This document shows, piece after piece, positions 8,688 through 17,260 of a stretch of 44,144 nt of DNA (its first letter is position 1; every line of letters starts with the position of its first letter). A program made the position numbers and the translations under genes. The notes beneath the pieces were generated by a model. The model ran no database searches and was not told the DNA's origin. It saw only the letters and a program-made list of their open reading frames with translations. The stretch is from Candidatus Gastranaerophilales bacterium (GTDB taxonomy: Bacteria > Cyanobacteriota > Vampirovibrionia > Gastranaerophilales > Gastranaerophilaceae). The stretch is taken from assembly GCA_947588755.1 (NCBI GenBank), contig CANPZB010000011.1:1-44144 (forward strand), read 5' to 3'.

Positions 8688-8850
8688 AACGTAATTATAC
8701 CTCGTTATATTTTAATAAACAATTTTGTAATAAAAAAATTGCTTTAATAGTATATAAACTTTATATATTGTTACAATTATATTCTCTAAAAAATTTACAC
8801 AAGGTTAATCTAGTAGACTTATTAAAGAAAATCAGTATAATATATTTGAT

Positions 8851-9963
8851 ATGAGTGACATAAATTTAGGCAGTTTAATATCAAAATTTGTGAATTACGG
8901 TACCGTTAATTCAAACAAACCCGCACCGCCTTCAAATAATCAAACAACATTTAACGTTTCACAAACACCCCCTTCATCGTCAGCTGACGTAACTTCCGCT
9001 CAGGCATCGGAGGTTCAAAATATGAGCGGTTCGGCACAAGCATCTTACGTGAAAGATATGATGAAACTTCCGCAAAATATGAATGAATTTGTGTATATTT
9101 ATCAAAGAAACATGACTTTGACGGAGTTTAACAGGCAATTTGCGGCTAAAATGAATATGCAGCGTAATGAACTTTCGCAAACTCAGGCACAAATTCTTGC
9201 ACAATTACAGGGACTTTCAACCGCGGAAGCACAAAACATGCTTTTACAGGGGCATAATGCACTCTTGAAACAATTTCAAACAACATTAAAGAATTTGCCT
9301 TTATCGGCACAGGGACTTATAAATTTAAGTGATATCGCGGCATTAATTCAGGCTAACGGCAAAGATGCAATAGCAAAATTAATAACTACAATGGCAAATT
9401 CCGCCAAACTGGGCATAAATGACCTGTCCGTATTAAAAGAAAGTGCAAAATTAATAAACGCAAGTGTAGCTGCGGCTTCCAAAAACGATTCCGCACAAAC
9501 AATGAAAATGCTTTTACTGCTATACCTTCCATGGCTTCCTTTGCAGGAGGGAACGGGATTTGATTTGGAAATTCAAGCTTCCGAAGCCGGATTAGACAGC
9601 GACAGCATGCTTATAATTACAATTACCACGGTAAACTATGGAACGGTCAGGGCGGTATTAATTCTTGAAAGCTCCAATTCGGTTCATGTAAATATTGAGT
9701 GTCAGGACTCGTTCCCGAAAGACGAATTAATGCTGAGAATTGAAGGTGATGAAAAACATTATTCAATGCAATCGGTTGTATCTTTCGAGACAAAAAACAC
9801 ATCAGATAAAATCCGACCGAATGAAAAACCTCGAGCCGGAATTGACATGTCTAATACCAATGAAATTAACCCCTATCTGCTTTTGATGGCACATACGATA
9901 ATCCGTCATGTTTTGGAAATAGATAAAAATAAATCGGAAGGCGTTACATCACATTTTGATTAA
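8851..9963 (+). CDS. Uncharacterised protein with Gln/Ala-rich helical middle and FliK-like C-terminal part
   Basis: This 370-residue protein has a Pro/Ser/Thr-rich disordered N-terminus (to about residue 55) and a Gln/Ala-rich helical middle (about 85-215). After residue 220 comes a beta-rich section beginning LLLLYLPWLPLQEG and continuing ITITTVNYGTVRAVLIL. That pattern of an aromatic LPWLP segment followed by beta strands recalls C-terminal domains of flagellar hook-length control proteins (FliK). The resemblance is weak, and no flagellar gene lies nearby. There is no signal peptide. TATAAT at 8836-8841 lies 9 nt before the ATG with no Shine-Dalgarno. Function is not assigned. Confidence 0.75.
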   Translation: MSDINLGSLISKFVNYGTVNSNKPAPPSNNQTTFNVSQTPPSSSADVTSAQASEVQNMSGSAQASYVKDMMKLPQNMNEFVYIYQRNMTLTEFNRQFAAKMNMQRNELSQTQAQILAQLQGLSTAEAQNMLLQGHNALLKQFQTTLKNLPLSAQGLINLSDIAALIQANGKDAIAKLITTMANSAKLGINDLSVLKESAKLINASVAAASKNDSAQTMKMLLLLYLPWLPLQEGTGFDLEIQASEAGLDSDSMLIITITTVNYGTVRAVLILESSNSVHVNIECQDSFPKDELMLRIEGDEKHYSMQSVVSFETKNTSDKIRPNEKPRAGIDMSNTNEINPYLLLMAHTIIRHVLEIDKNKSEGVTSHFD

Positions 9964-9971
9964 ATAAACAA

Positions 9972-10196
9972 CTAATCAAATTTTTCTTCCAGTAAAACAG
10001 AAGCTTTTACTTCCAAAGCTGATGAGATTTTGTTTAAAGTTTTTAAAGTAACATTTTGTTTTCCTGTTTCAATTTTACAAATATGTTTTTCGTGTACACC
10101 GAGTTCTTCGGCAAATTCTGCCTGAGTTAAACCCTTACGCATACGCAAAATTTTAACATTAAAACCAAATATTTTTAGCAGTTTATCATCATCCAC
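9972..10196 (-). CDS. XRE-family HTH regulator, cassette 1
   Basis: This 74-residue single-domain protein has a Cro/CI-type helix-turn-helix: MRKGLTQAEFAEELGVHEKH (about residues 19-38), followed by the typical ICKIETGKQNVTLKTL. The start is GTG at 10196; TATTAT at 10203-10208 sits exactly 6 nt upstream, suggesting a leaderless mRNA. It faces the pilin remnant at 10346 across 149 bp, the same arrangement as three other XRE/pilin pairs in this window. By position it should control the pilin promoter and its own. The pilin partner here is broken, so this regulator may be an orphan. Confidence 0.9.
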   Translation of the reverse strand: MDDDKLLKIFGFNVKILRMRKGLTQAEFAEELGVHEKHICKIETGKQNVTLKTLNKISSALEVKASVLLEEKFD

Positions 10197-10259
10197 ATCC
10201 CTATAATATAGTATTAAAACATGTAATAAACATTATTAAAATCATTAGAAAGTAGTATT

Positions 10260-10297
10260 ATAATATTGACAAAGAACATTAAAAACGTTAATATTAT
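10260..10297 (+). promoter_or_regulatory. Pilin-directed promoter of cassette 1 with flanking inverted repeat
   Basis: TTGACA (10266-10271), a 17-bp spacer and TAATAT (10289-10294) point toward the pilin remnant. Arms ATAATATT (10260-10267) and AATATTAT (10290-10297) form an 8-bp inverted repeat overlapping both hexamers. The arms are AT-only, so chance is possible, but placement matches the stronger dyad in cassette 4. Confidence 0.6.
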
Positions 10298-10345
10298 TTA
10301 AGAAATATAAATTTATTAAAAACAACTAAAAGAAAGGAAGAAAAC

Positions 10346-10695
10346 ATGAAAGAAGGAATTAAAAACGTGAAGATTTTGAAAAAAGACTGTGGAACCCGAA
10401 AATGGTAAGACCGTACCCGCATTGGGACATTTTTATAACTTTAGGAGGATATGGTCCTAATGTATATATAAAAATGGGAATAGATACTTTTAATTTTACA
10501 TTAACAAAACAAGGGATAAAACCTTATGGTGATAATGAATACTTATTTGAAACATTTTGCAACAAAAACGGTAAAAATGCTCCTGAGGATAAGCAAGGTA
10601 GAGGCTGTACCGCTTGGATAATTGCAAATGACAATATGGACTATTTGCATTGTCCTGATGAATTGGACTTTAACGGGAAAACAAAATGTAAGTAA
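10346..10695 (+). pseudogene. Broken type IV pilin-like gene of cassette 1
   Basis: The 5' end (AAAGGA Shine-Dalgarno, then ATG 10346 encoding MKEGIKN) closely matches the start of the intact pilin at 32811. The frame shifts in an A-run and stops at 10406-10408. A second frame from 10402 to 10695 encodes only the pilin C-terminal half: GPNVYIKMGIDTFNF aligns with the DxNGxxxPNxxGKDxFxF motif of the paralogues, and the end reads CTAWIIANDNMDYLHC. The prepilin helix FTLAEVLITLG and the first half of the head are missing. I read this as an internal deletion plus frameshift. A short protein from the ATG at 10402 could still be made but would lack export and assembly signals. Confidence 0.8.
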
Positions 10696-10785
10696 ATTTA
10701 TCCGTAAAGGTACGCTTAATAAATCTTCATAAAATTAAGTTAATACAAAAAAAATGATAGACTAATTTTGCACAGGAGATTTTTT

Positions 10786-11163
10786 ATGAGATTTGTACAT
10801 GTAATGTTAAGGGTAAAAGACATTGATGCATCAATGAATTTTTACACCGAACTTTTTGACTTAAATCGGACGGGAAAAGTTGAACTTGATGACTGCACTC
10901 TTTACTATTTAAGCGACGAGGACGGGCAAACTCAACTGGAATTAACGTATAACAAAGAAACTCCCGCAAACGGTTACACAAACGGAAATGCATTCGGACA
11001 TTTGGCATTTGAAACAAAATCAATTGTCGAATTCAGCCAAAAAATGGAAAAATTTGGTTTTAAATATTTATATCAGCCTTACTTTATGCCCGAAGTAAAC
11101 ATGTATGTTGCGTTTTTAAAAGACCCTGACGGCAACGATATTGAAGTTATGGCAAAAGAATAG
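10786..11163 (+). CDS. gloA: Lactoylglutathione lyase / glyoxalase I-family protein
   Basis: This 125-residue single vicinal-oxygen-chelate domain resembles bacterial glyoxalase I, which converts the methylglyoxal-glutathione hemithioacetal to S-lactoylglutathione. The start of the fold (RFVHVMLRVKDIDASMNFYT) and the end (FLKDPDGNDIEVM) are typical. Candidate metal ligands by comparison with the E. coli enzyme are His5, Glu52 (QLELTYN), His72 (GHLAFE) and Glu120. I chose ATG 10786 because AGGAGA lies 6 nt before it; an in-frame ATG at 10768 precedes that site. Some close relatives act on other thiols, so substrate is less sure than fold. Confidence 0.88.
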   Translation: MRFVHVMLRVKDIDASMNFYTELFDLNRTGKVELDDCTLYYLSDEDGQTQLELTYNKETPANGYTNGNAFGHLAFETKSIVEFSQKMEKFGFKYLYQPYFMPEVNMYVAFLKDPDGNDIEVMAKE

Positions 11164-11164
11164 C

Positions 11165-12670
11165 TCAAAGTAAAGCAGACAATTTTGAGTTAATTTCGTT
11201 CATAAGGTTCACATCATCCGTTTGTCTTGCAAAATTTTGTGCTTTTTGCAGAAGGCTTTTTGTTTTGGAAATGTTACCGTAATTTTGCATAATTTCGGCT
11301 GCTTTATAATAATTTTGTGCAACTTTAAGCGGTGCTTCCGCCTCGGTGTAATTTTTAACCGCGTCAGAGTAGGATTTTAATGCTTCCTGAGGTTCACCGA
11401 ATTTTTCGTAAGCACCCGCAAGACCCGAACAAACAAAACCTTTGACACGATAATTATCAATTTGATTTGCAAGTTCGTTTGCAGTCTGGTAATATTTTAA
11501 ACCTTCCTGTTCGTACATATCGGTGTAAATATTCCCCATTTTTGTAAGCGAAGTTGACTGTGCGGCTAAATTGTCCGTTTCTCCAGCAAACGCAACCGAA
11601 CTGAAATAATGGTCTAATGCAGGCTGAATTTGGTTTACGTCATCATAAATTTGTGCCATTGAGTAATGTGCTTTGACTTTAACATTATTATCTTTAGTAT
11701 TTTGTAAGGCATTGTTGTAACTTGTTAACGCCTGAGCAAGGTAATCATGGTCATCATAAATTACGCCGACTTCATAGTAAATTTTGGCTTTTGTTTCGGT
11801 ATCGCCGACTTCATCGGCACGTTCAAGTGCAGTTTTAAAAGTTTCTATAGCTTTTTGCGGATTATTTGTGTAGGCTAATTTTTTAGATTTTATAAATAAC
11901 GATTTTAACTCTTTGTCCTTCGGGATTATTGACTGAACTTTATTTTCATTAGCCAATTGCTGTTCAATCGGTTCTTTGGAATTGTCTTTCACAGCGGTTT
12001 TAATTTCGGCATTTTCTTCATTCTGCGTTGAACCTTCGGGGAATTTAACAAGAAATTGCGGGTTAATATCACTTTCATTGTATTTAAAATCAATTTGCTG
12101 CAAAAACAGTGCATCAACCCAATTTTCAACTACTTTGGATTCTTTGTTGAGTGTTTGGGAAATAAAATTATCCAAAATTGAAGATGCATTTTTAAGGTTT
12201 GATTTAATCAACCTGATGTTGGGATTATCTTTTTTAACCTGAGTTTCTATCAAAGACAGATAGCCGTTAACTTCTTCTTTCAAATCCGCGGGAGTGCCGA
12301 TAGCGGCAGCGGTATTTTTAAAATCTTTAAGAATTTGTGCAATGTTAATGGTGGAATTTTTGATGAAATTTTCGGAAGGTTTTTGTAAGGTGGCGTTTTC
12401 GGCATAAGCGGATTTATTCGCCTGTGCTTGAATTTGTATTTGCGAACGCATTTGACGCCAGTCAACCTGCTGTTCCTGATTTAATTCAGGGTATTTTGAT
12501 TTATAGACGGAGTTATTTTGCTGTGTGTATTGAAGTCCTTTGCTTTTTGAGTTTTCGTCGGTTTGCCGTTCTTTTTGAGCCGAACGGGTTTGTTCGTCAT
12601 CCTGTTTTTTCTTTACGGGATTACGTTCGTCCTTAATCGTATATGGTCTTTGAAATACTCCGTTAAGCAA
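11165..12670 (-). CDS. Tetratricopeptide-repeat protein
   Basis: This 501-residue protein starts with a Lys/Gln/Asn-rich, probably disordered region (1-100), then a helical linker. From about residue 255 to the end it has six or more TPR units (for example NNPQKAIETFKTALERADEV and DYLAQALTSYNNALQNTKD), each with the alternating small and aromatic residues of the repeat. TPR arrays scaffold protein complexes. No signal peptide or membrane segment is visible. The start is TTG at 12670 with GAAGGT about 11 nt upstream. It is convergent with gloA, one base between stops. The partner is unknown. Confidence 0.85.
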   Translation of the reverse strand: MLNGVFQRPYTIKDERNPVKKKQDDEQTRSAQKERQTDENSKSKGLQYTQQNNSVYKSKYPELNQEQQVDWRQMRSQIQIQAQANKSAYAENATLQKPSENFIKNSTINIAQILKDFKNTAAAIGTPADLKEEVNGYLSLIETQVKKDNPNIRLIKSNLKNASSILDNFISQTLNKESKVVENWVDALFLQQIDFKYNESDINPQFLVKFPEGSTQNEENAEIKTAVKDNSKEPIEQQLANENKVQSIIPKDKELKSLFIKSKKLAYTNNPQKAIETFKTALERADEVGDTETKAKIYYEVGVIYDDHDYLAQALTSYNNALQNTKDNNVKVKAHYSMAQIYDDVNQIQPALDHYFSSVAFAGETDNLAAQSTSLTKMGNIYTDMYEQEGLKYYQTANELANQIDNYRVKGFVCSGLAGAYEKFGEPQEALKSYSDAVKNYTEAEAPLKVAQNYYKAAEIMQNYGNISKTKSLLQKAQNFARQTDDVNLMNEINSKLSALL

Positions 12671-12748
12671 TTTTTAGTTTACCTTCAATATCTGCCCAAG
12701 CACAATTATTTGGTATTTTAAATATATATTAATTTGCACTTACTTTGG

Positions 12749-12764
12749 TCATACTTTTGTATGA
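12749..12764. repeat. Short perfect inverted repeat upstream of the TPR gene
   Basis: TCATAC (12749-12754) and GTATGA (12759-12764) flank TTTT. It lies about 80 bp upstream of the TPR gene start and could be an operator or small hairpin. The surrounding 12671-12817 holds no gene. Confidence 0.4.
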
Positions 12765-12817
12765 ATTCTACAGTTTTTATTTAAGGTTTTTAGGGAAAAA
12801 GTCAAAAAAAATACAAA

Positions 12818-12846
12818 AAAAACTCTCTTATAAAAAGAGAGTTTTT
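12818..12846 (-). terminator. Terminator of tpiA
   Basis: An 11-bp perfect stem (AAAAACTCTCT 12818-12828 with AGAGAGTTTTT 12836-12846) is followed on the minus strand by a T-rich tract, directly downstream of the tpiA stop. Confidence 0.8.
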
Positions 12847-12877
12847 CTTTAAAATTAATCTTGTATATCGTTAAAAA

Positions 12878-13678
12878 TTAAACAAGACTTGCCACCTTCA
12901 TGGTTTTTTCTATTATTTCGTTAAGGCTTTCGGCTTTCAAAGAAGCACCGCCGATTAAAGCACCGTCAATATCCGATTTGGACATTTGTTCTTCAATAGT
13001 GGAAGGTTTAACCGAACCGCCGTACAAAATTCTTATGGAGTCAGCGGCATTTGACCCTGCAATTTCCTTAACTACACTTCTAATCATTGCAATAACTCTG
13101 TTAGCTTCATCCGCATCACAGGTTTTACCCGTTCCGATAGCCCAAATAGGTTCGTAAGCGATAACGGATTTAGCGACATCATCACTTGAAATTCCGTTTA
13201 AAGCCGCCTTAATCTGGTTTGAAATCCATGAATCCGTAATTCCCGCTTCTCTTTGTTCAAGAGTTTCACCGCAGCAAATAATCGGGATTAAGCCGCCTGC
13301 AAGAATTGCTTTTGCTTTTTTATTAATCATCTCGTCAGTTTCCGAAAAATACTGTCTTCTTTCGGAGTGTCCGATAATTACGTAATCACATCCCGCATCT
13401 TTAAGCATTTCAACGGAAATTTCACCGGTATAAGCCCCGGAAGCTTCCCAGTGGCAATTTTGACCCGCAATAGATATTTTTGTACCGCCGCAGCCGCAGT
13501 CACATTTAACCGCTTCAACAGCAGATATAGACGTAAATACGGGGGCAATAATGATTACGGGTAATTGCGTTGCGGAATAATCTTTTACAAAATTTTTAAC
13601 ACCTTCAAAAACGCTTTTTGCTTCCGATTTTAAAAGGTTCATTTTCCAGTTTCCCGCAATAATAGGTTTTCTTGACAT
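12878..13678 (-). CDS. tpiA: Triosephosphate isomerase
   Basis: TpiA interconverts dihydroxyacetone phosphate and glyceraldehyde 3-phosphate in glycolysis and gluconeogenesis. The 266-residue protein, slightly longer than the usual 250, has all signatures: catalytic Lys in AGNWKMN (residue 12), the histidine motif VIIGHSERRQYF (about residues 99-110), the catalytic Glu loop AYEPIWAIGTGKTC, and the phosphate-binding YGGSVKP. A short Cys/Gly-rich insert (CDCGCGG, near residue 60) is unusual and explains the extra length. AGGAG lies 8 nt before the ATG. Promoter 13716-13743 and terminator 12818-12846 make it a single-gene unit. Confidence 0.98.
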   Translation of the reverse strand: MSRKPIIAGNWKMNLLKSEAKSVFEGVKNFVKDYSATQLPVIIIAPVFTSISAVEAVKCDCGCGGTKISIAGQNCHWEASGAYTGEISVEMLKDAGCDYVIIGHSERRQYFSETDEMINKKAKAILAGGLIPIICCGETLEQREAGITDSWISNQIKAALNGISSDDVAKSVIAYEPIWAIGTGKTCDADEANRVIAMIRSVVKEIAGSNAADSIRILYGGSVKPSTIEEQMSKSDIDGALIGGASLKAESLNEIIEKTMKVASLV

Positions 13679-13715
13679 AATATTCTCCTTTTTTTAACAC
13701 ATTATTTACAAAAAT

Positions 13716-13743
13716 ATTATATGAAGAAAAAATTTTATTTCAA
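13716..13743 (-). promoter_or_regulatory. Promoter of tpiA
   Basis: On the minus strand TTGAAA (13738-13743), a 16-bp spacer and TATAAT (13716-13721) lie upstream of tpiA, leaving a leader of about 30 nt that contains the ribosome-binding site. The rest of 13744-13883 contains only a weak AGAGA/TCTCT hairpin near 13815-13840, possibly the terminator of the next minus-strand gene. Confidence 0.6.
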
Positions 13744-13883
13744 GAAAACAAACCCGTTTTATTTTATCAGTTCAGGCATTCTTTGAACACGTTAATAATT
13801 TACAAAAAAAATAAAGAGACTGAACATTATCCAATCTCTCTTAATATACTTGTGAGTAAACGTATTATTTATAAGCTTTTTTA

Positions 13884-14294
13884 TTAAATTCCGAATTGTT
13901 TGTTTAAACGATTAAAAGTTTCGGAGTTAAAAAATCTTTCCGCATTGTTTTCGGTGGAAATTTTTTCAATATTTCCCGCGAAAGTTTTTGCGGCACCCGC
14001 AATTGAAGCATATTGAACTTCTGAAGGCATTTTCCCCATGCCTGCAAGTTCAAACAGTTTTTTCAAATCTTGAGCGTCATCTTCGTTAACGGGTTTAGTT
14101 TGTCTGATAAACCCTAATGCGTTAGCATAAAGACGCATGTCAAGTAAACTGTCACCCAATTCTTTTGTTTCGGGTTTAACCGTTTCCGGTTCCGTTTTAA
14201 TTTCCCTTGTTTCTTCCGATTTTGCCGCTTCTTTTCTTGCGTACAAATCAGCATTTACTTTTCCGTTAAATTTTCCGTTAATTCCTTCGAACAT
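13884..14294 (-). CDS. Small protein of unknown function
   Basis: The 136 residues comprise a Lys/Glu/Thr-rich, probably disordered stretch (about 18-48) and a helical part (about 49-136) ending NNAERFFNSETFNRLNKQFG. There is no signal peptide, membrane segment or family I recognise. GGAGA lies 8 nt before the ATG, good support for translation. Its C-terminal pattern (FFNSETFNRLNK) resembles that of the next minus-strand gene (FLSSPFIDILNK), so the two may be distant paralogues. Confidence 0.7.
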   Translation of the reverse strand: MFEGINGKFNGKVNADLYARKEAAKSEETREIKTEPETVKPETKELGDSLLDMRLYANALGFIRQTKPVNEDDAQDLKKLFELAGMGKMPSEVQYASIAGAAKTFAGNIEKISTENNAERFFNSETFNRLNKQFGI

Positions 14295-14398
14295 ATTTTT
14301 TTCTCCGTTATTTACTCACAGAATATCTATCGGAATATTTTTAATAATCTTTAATAAAAAAGCATATTTTTCATACATTTGTTACATTTGTTTACAAA

Positions 14399-14431
14399 AA
14401 AAAAGGATTGACATAATGCCAACCCTTTTTT
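14399..14431 (-). terminator. Terminator of the 14448-14861 gene
   Basis: AAAAAAGG-A-TTG (14399-14410) pairs with CAA-C-CCTTTTTT (14420-14431), one internal mismatch, loop ACATAATGC. The T-rich flank continues on the minus strand, just beyond the stop codon. Confidence 0.7.
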
Positions 14432-14447
14432 AAATAATTTTTATCAT

Positions 14448-14861
14448 TTAAGTAATATTCACATTACATACTTTGTTAAGAATATCAATAAAAGGTGATG
14501 AAAGAAATGTCTTCATATGACTTTCCGTAGTGAAATTATTATACCGCAGAGCAAAGTCATTTGTAGAAACTTCAATTCTCTTCTGAGATTCGCCGTTTAC
14601 ATATTTTGTAACAGGAACACCTGACAATTGGGTCAATGTCGTAATATCTTCCAAATCCTTAATTTTTTGAGCGGTAATTTCAAGACCCGGATAAATATTT
14701 GAATTTAAAAGTTTTTCATCCATTCCCTTATTTTCAGACACCGATGTAGTTTTTGACATTTCAACAATTGGTATTTGTTCAGGTTTTTGCTGAACTTTAT
14801 TTTGTTGATTTGAATTTGGCAGATAAGGAATAAATCCTCCGTTTCCGTTTACTTTTGTCAT
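14448..14861 (-). CDS. Small protein of unknown function
   Basis: The 137-residue protein has an Asn/Gln/Pro-rich N-terminus (GFIPYLPNSNQQNK) and a compact second half with mixed helix and strand ending FLSSPFIDILNKVC. It has no signal peptide or transmembrane helix and matches no family I know. GGAGAA lies about 6 nt before the ATG. It ends at its own terminator (14399-14431). The last 25 residues resemble the end of the adjacent 13884-14294 product in spacing of aromatic and hydrophobic positions. Confidence 0.7.
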   Translation of the reverse strand: MTKVNGNGGFIPYLPNSNQQNKVQQKPEQIPIVEMSKTTSVSENKGMDEKLLNSNIYPGLEITAQKIKDLEDITTLTQLSGVPVTKYVNGESQKRIEVSTNDFALRYNNFTTESHMKTFLSSPFIDILNKVCNVNIT

Positions 14862-15171
14862 AATGGTTCTCCGTTTCCTTATGATTGTTACATTTTCTTA
14901 TATAACAATATATTCCTATACTCTTTTTTAATCCTCTCTTAGATTAAATGATTTTCCATATTTATATAAAGTAATTTACGAATTAAAAATTGCGTTTTGT
15001 GGTATATATTTTTTACATAATTTAACAAATCTTAATATATAACAAATACCTAATCATTATATAGCTTAAGCTTGGTATTCATTTCAAAAAAAAAACCAGA
15101 CATTTGGCTAATATTCTTGTTATCGGGTTTTGTTACCATAAAAATGTGAAATAATCCCGAGAGGAATTGAG
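14862..15171. other. 310-bp intergenic region with divergent control sequences
   Basis: No open frame or RNA gene is recognisable. It is very AT-rich and must hold the promoters of the divergent genes at 14861 and 15172. Visible structures are the palindrome AGCTTAAGCT (15063-15072), an A-run with CCAGACATTTGG (about 15088-15107), and TCGGG (15123-15127) complementary to CCCGA (15156-15160). The last pair would fold the short leader of the 15172 gene just before its GAGAGG ribosome-binding site. Confidence 0.4.
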
Positions 15172-15402
15172 ATGGCAGGTTACAGTAAGACATTCGGTAT
15201 TAACAAAAACAAGGAACTGACGGAAAGAGAATTAGAGGTTTTAATTGAAGTTGTATGCGGTTTAACTAACAAAGAAATTGCCAAAAAACTTTTTATTACG
15301 GATCATACCGTAAAAGCCCATGTAAGTGCTATTTTTAAAAAACTGAATGCCAATAACAGAACCGAAGCCGCAATGAAAGCACGCGATTTAAAGTTGATAT
15401 AA
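15172..15402 (+). CDS. Single-domain LuxR/GerE-type HTH regulator
   Basis: The 76 residues are almost entirely a GerE helix-turn-helix: LTERELEVLIEVVCGLTNKE, IAKKLFITDHTVKAHVSAIF, then KKLNANNRTEAA. These are the conserved residues of the NarL/FixJ output domain, including the recognition helix. No receiver or ligand domain is attached. Such stand-alone GerE proteins bind DNA as dimers but need another way of being controlled, for example by abundance or partner binding. The start has GAGAGG 8 nt upstream. It stands alone, convergent with lepA three bases away. Targets are unknown. Confidence 0.9.
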   Translation: MAGYSKTFGINKNKELTERELEVLIEVVCGLTNKEIAKKLFITDHTVKAHVSAIFKKLNANNRTEAAMKARDLKLI

Positions 15403-15405
15403 AAT

Positions 15406-17208
15406 TTATTCCCCGTCAAGACTCAATACTGCCATAAAAGCTTCCTGAGGAACTTCGACACGACCGACGGATTTCATACGTTTTTTACCCTTTTTCTGTT
15501 TTTCCAGCAGTTTTCGTTTTCTTGAAATATCGCCCCCGTAACATTTGTCAAGTACATTTTTCCTCAAAGCCTTGATATTTGTCCTTGCAATAACTCTGCC
15601 GCCTATTGCCGCCTGTATGGGAACTTCAAAAAGCTGACGCGGTATTATGTCTTTCAATTTTGACGTTAACTTTTGACCGATATAAAAAGCACTGTCTTCA
15701 TGACAAATTACAGACAAAGCATCAACAACTTCTCCCGCAAGCATAATATCTAATTTTACAAGTTTTGAACGTTTATAATCTTTAAATTCATAATCCATGC
15801 TTGCATAACCTTTTGAACGTGATTTTAGTTGGTCATAAAAGTCGGTAATTACTTCACTTAGGGGTATTTCGTATTCCAAATTTGCACGGACTTTATCTAT
15901 ATAAGACATGTTTATAAATATACCTCTTTTTGTTTGTGCAAGCTCCATTAAAGTACCAACATAATCGTTGGGGGCAATTATTTGAACTTTTACGTAAGGT
16001 TCTTCAATATATTCTCTGTACTGTGCCGCCGGAAGATTTGCGGGATTATCAATTTCCACCATTTCGCCGTTTGTTTTGTAAACTTTATAAACAACCGACG
16101 GTGCTGTCGTTACAAGCGAAAGATTATATTCTCTTTCCAGTCTTTCCTGTGCAATTTCCATGTGAAGCATGCCCAAAAAACCGCACCTGAAACCAAAACC
16201 CAGTGCGGAAGATGTTTCGGGTTCAAAAGTTATACTGCTGTCGTTTAACTTTAATTTTTCCAAAGCTTCTTTCAAATCCTGATATTCATCATTATCAACG
16301 GGGTACATACCCGAAAATACCATAGGTAAAGCTTCTTTATACCCCGGTAAAGGTTCGTCCGCGGGTGCTTGAGCAAGAGTAATAGTATCACCCACAAATC
16401 GCGTAAGTTCCTTTATTGAACCCGCAAAATAGCCTACATCTCCGCAAACCAATTCATTTACCTGCACTCTTGAAGGTGTTTGATAACCGAGTTCGACAAT
16501 ATCATATTCTTTGCCCGAAGCCATAAATTTAACCCTGTCACCGAGCCGCATTTTTCCGTCAACTATTTTAAAAAAGCATAAAGTCCCCAAATATTGGTCA
16601 TAGGCACTGTCAAAAACAAGAGCTCTTAACGGTTTATCAACGGTATCTTCGGGCGGAGGAATTAAATCAACAACGGCTTCCAAAACTTCTTCAATGCCCT
16701 CACCCGTCTTTGCACTTACGGGAATTGCAAGAGATGCATCAATTCCCAATATATCTTCAATTTCCTGTTTAACCCGCTCTACATCCGCAGAAGGTAAATC
16801 TATTTTATTAATAACGGGTATAATTTCAAGATTTTGTTCAATTGCGAGATAAACATTGGCAAGTGTTTGTGCTTCAACACCCTGAGTGGCATCAACAACC
16901 AATAAAGCACCTTCACAGGCTGCCAGCGAACGTGAAACTTCGTATGAAAAATCCACATGCCCCGGAGTATCAATAAGATTAAGTATAAAGTCTTTGCCTG
17001 ATTTTGATTTATAATTCATTCTTGCAGCGTTAAGTTTAATCGTAATTCCTCTTTCACGCTCGATATCCATTGAATCTAAAATTTGATTTTGCATATCCCT
17101 TTGTGAAACCGTTCCCGTTGCTTCAAGTAAACGGTCGGCAAGTGTAGATTTGCCGTGGTCTATGTGGGCTATAATACAAAAATTCCTTACGCTGTCTCTG
17201 TACTTCAT
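15406..17208 (-). CDS. lepA: Translation elongation factor 4 (LepA)
   Basis: This 600-residue ribosome-dependent GTPase acts on stalled or mis-translocated ribosomes. It has the G1 motif AHIDHGKST (about residues 14-22), switch-associated ERERGITI, G3 DTPGHVDF and G4 NKIDLP. The EF-G-like domains follow, with the LepA-specific C-terminal domain ending in the basic [20 protein letters not shown] region. I chose ATG 17208 ([11 protein letters not shown]): the open frame extends upstream to 17313, but the promoter at 17215-17243 is placed so that transcription begins at this ATG, implying a leaderless message. Confidence 0.97.
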   Translation of the reverse strand: MKYRDSVRNFCIIAHIDHGKSTLADRLLEATGTVSQRDMQNQILDSMDIERERGITIKLNAARMNYKSKSGKDFILNLIDTPGHVDFSYEVSRSLAACEGALLVVDATQGVEAQTLANVYLAIEQNLEIIPVINKIDLPSADVERVKQEIEDILGIDASLAIPVSAKTGEGIEEVLEAVVDLIPPPEDTVDKPLRALVFDSAYDQYLGTLCFFKIVDGKMRLGDRVKFMASGKEYDIVELGYQTPSRVQVNELVCGDVGYFAGSIKELTRFVGDTITLAQAPADEPLPGYKEALPMVFSGMYPVDNDEYQDLKEALEKLKLNDSSITFEPETSSALGFGFRCGFLGMLHMEIAQERLEREYNLSLVTTAPSVVYKVYKTNGEMVEIDNPANLPAAQYREYIEEPYVKVQIIAPNDYVGTLMELAQTKRGIFINMSYIDKVRANLEYEIPLSEVITDFYDQLKSRSKGYASMDYEFKDYKRSKLVKLDIMLAGEVVDALSVICHEDSAFYIGQKLTSKLKDIIPRQLFEVPIQAAIGGRVIARTNIKALRKNVLDKCYGGDISRKRKLLEKQKKGKKRMKSVGRVEVPQEAFMAVLSLDGE

Positions 17209-17214
17209 ATTTCG

Positions 17215-17243
17215 ATTATATTGTAAAGATATTAGGTTATCAA
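17215..17243 (-). promoter_or_regulatory. Promoter of lepA placed for a leaderless transcript
   Basis: On the minus strand TTGATA (17238-17243), a 17-bp spacer and TATAAT (17215-17220) are followed by only 6 nt before ATG 17208. The usual start point, 6-7 nt after the -10 box, is the A of the ATG. No Shine-Dalgarno can fit. This decides the lepA start. Confidence 0.75.
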
Positions 17244-17260
17244 TATTTTTGTCGGTGAAT

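Noticed and set aside
11976-12242. Plus-strand open frames opposite the TPR gene, and similar shadows elsewhere (for example 35259-35693, 25444-25815, 7840-8217)
   Set aside because: They lie antisense to strongly supported genes, lack ribosome-binding sites and show no domain features.
14862-15171. Riboswitch or small RNA in the 310-bp gap
   Set aside because: Only short weak inverted repeats are visible and none matches a riboswitch core I know; reported only as an intergenic region.
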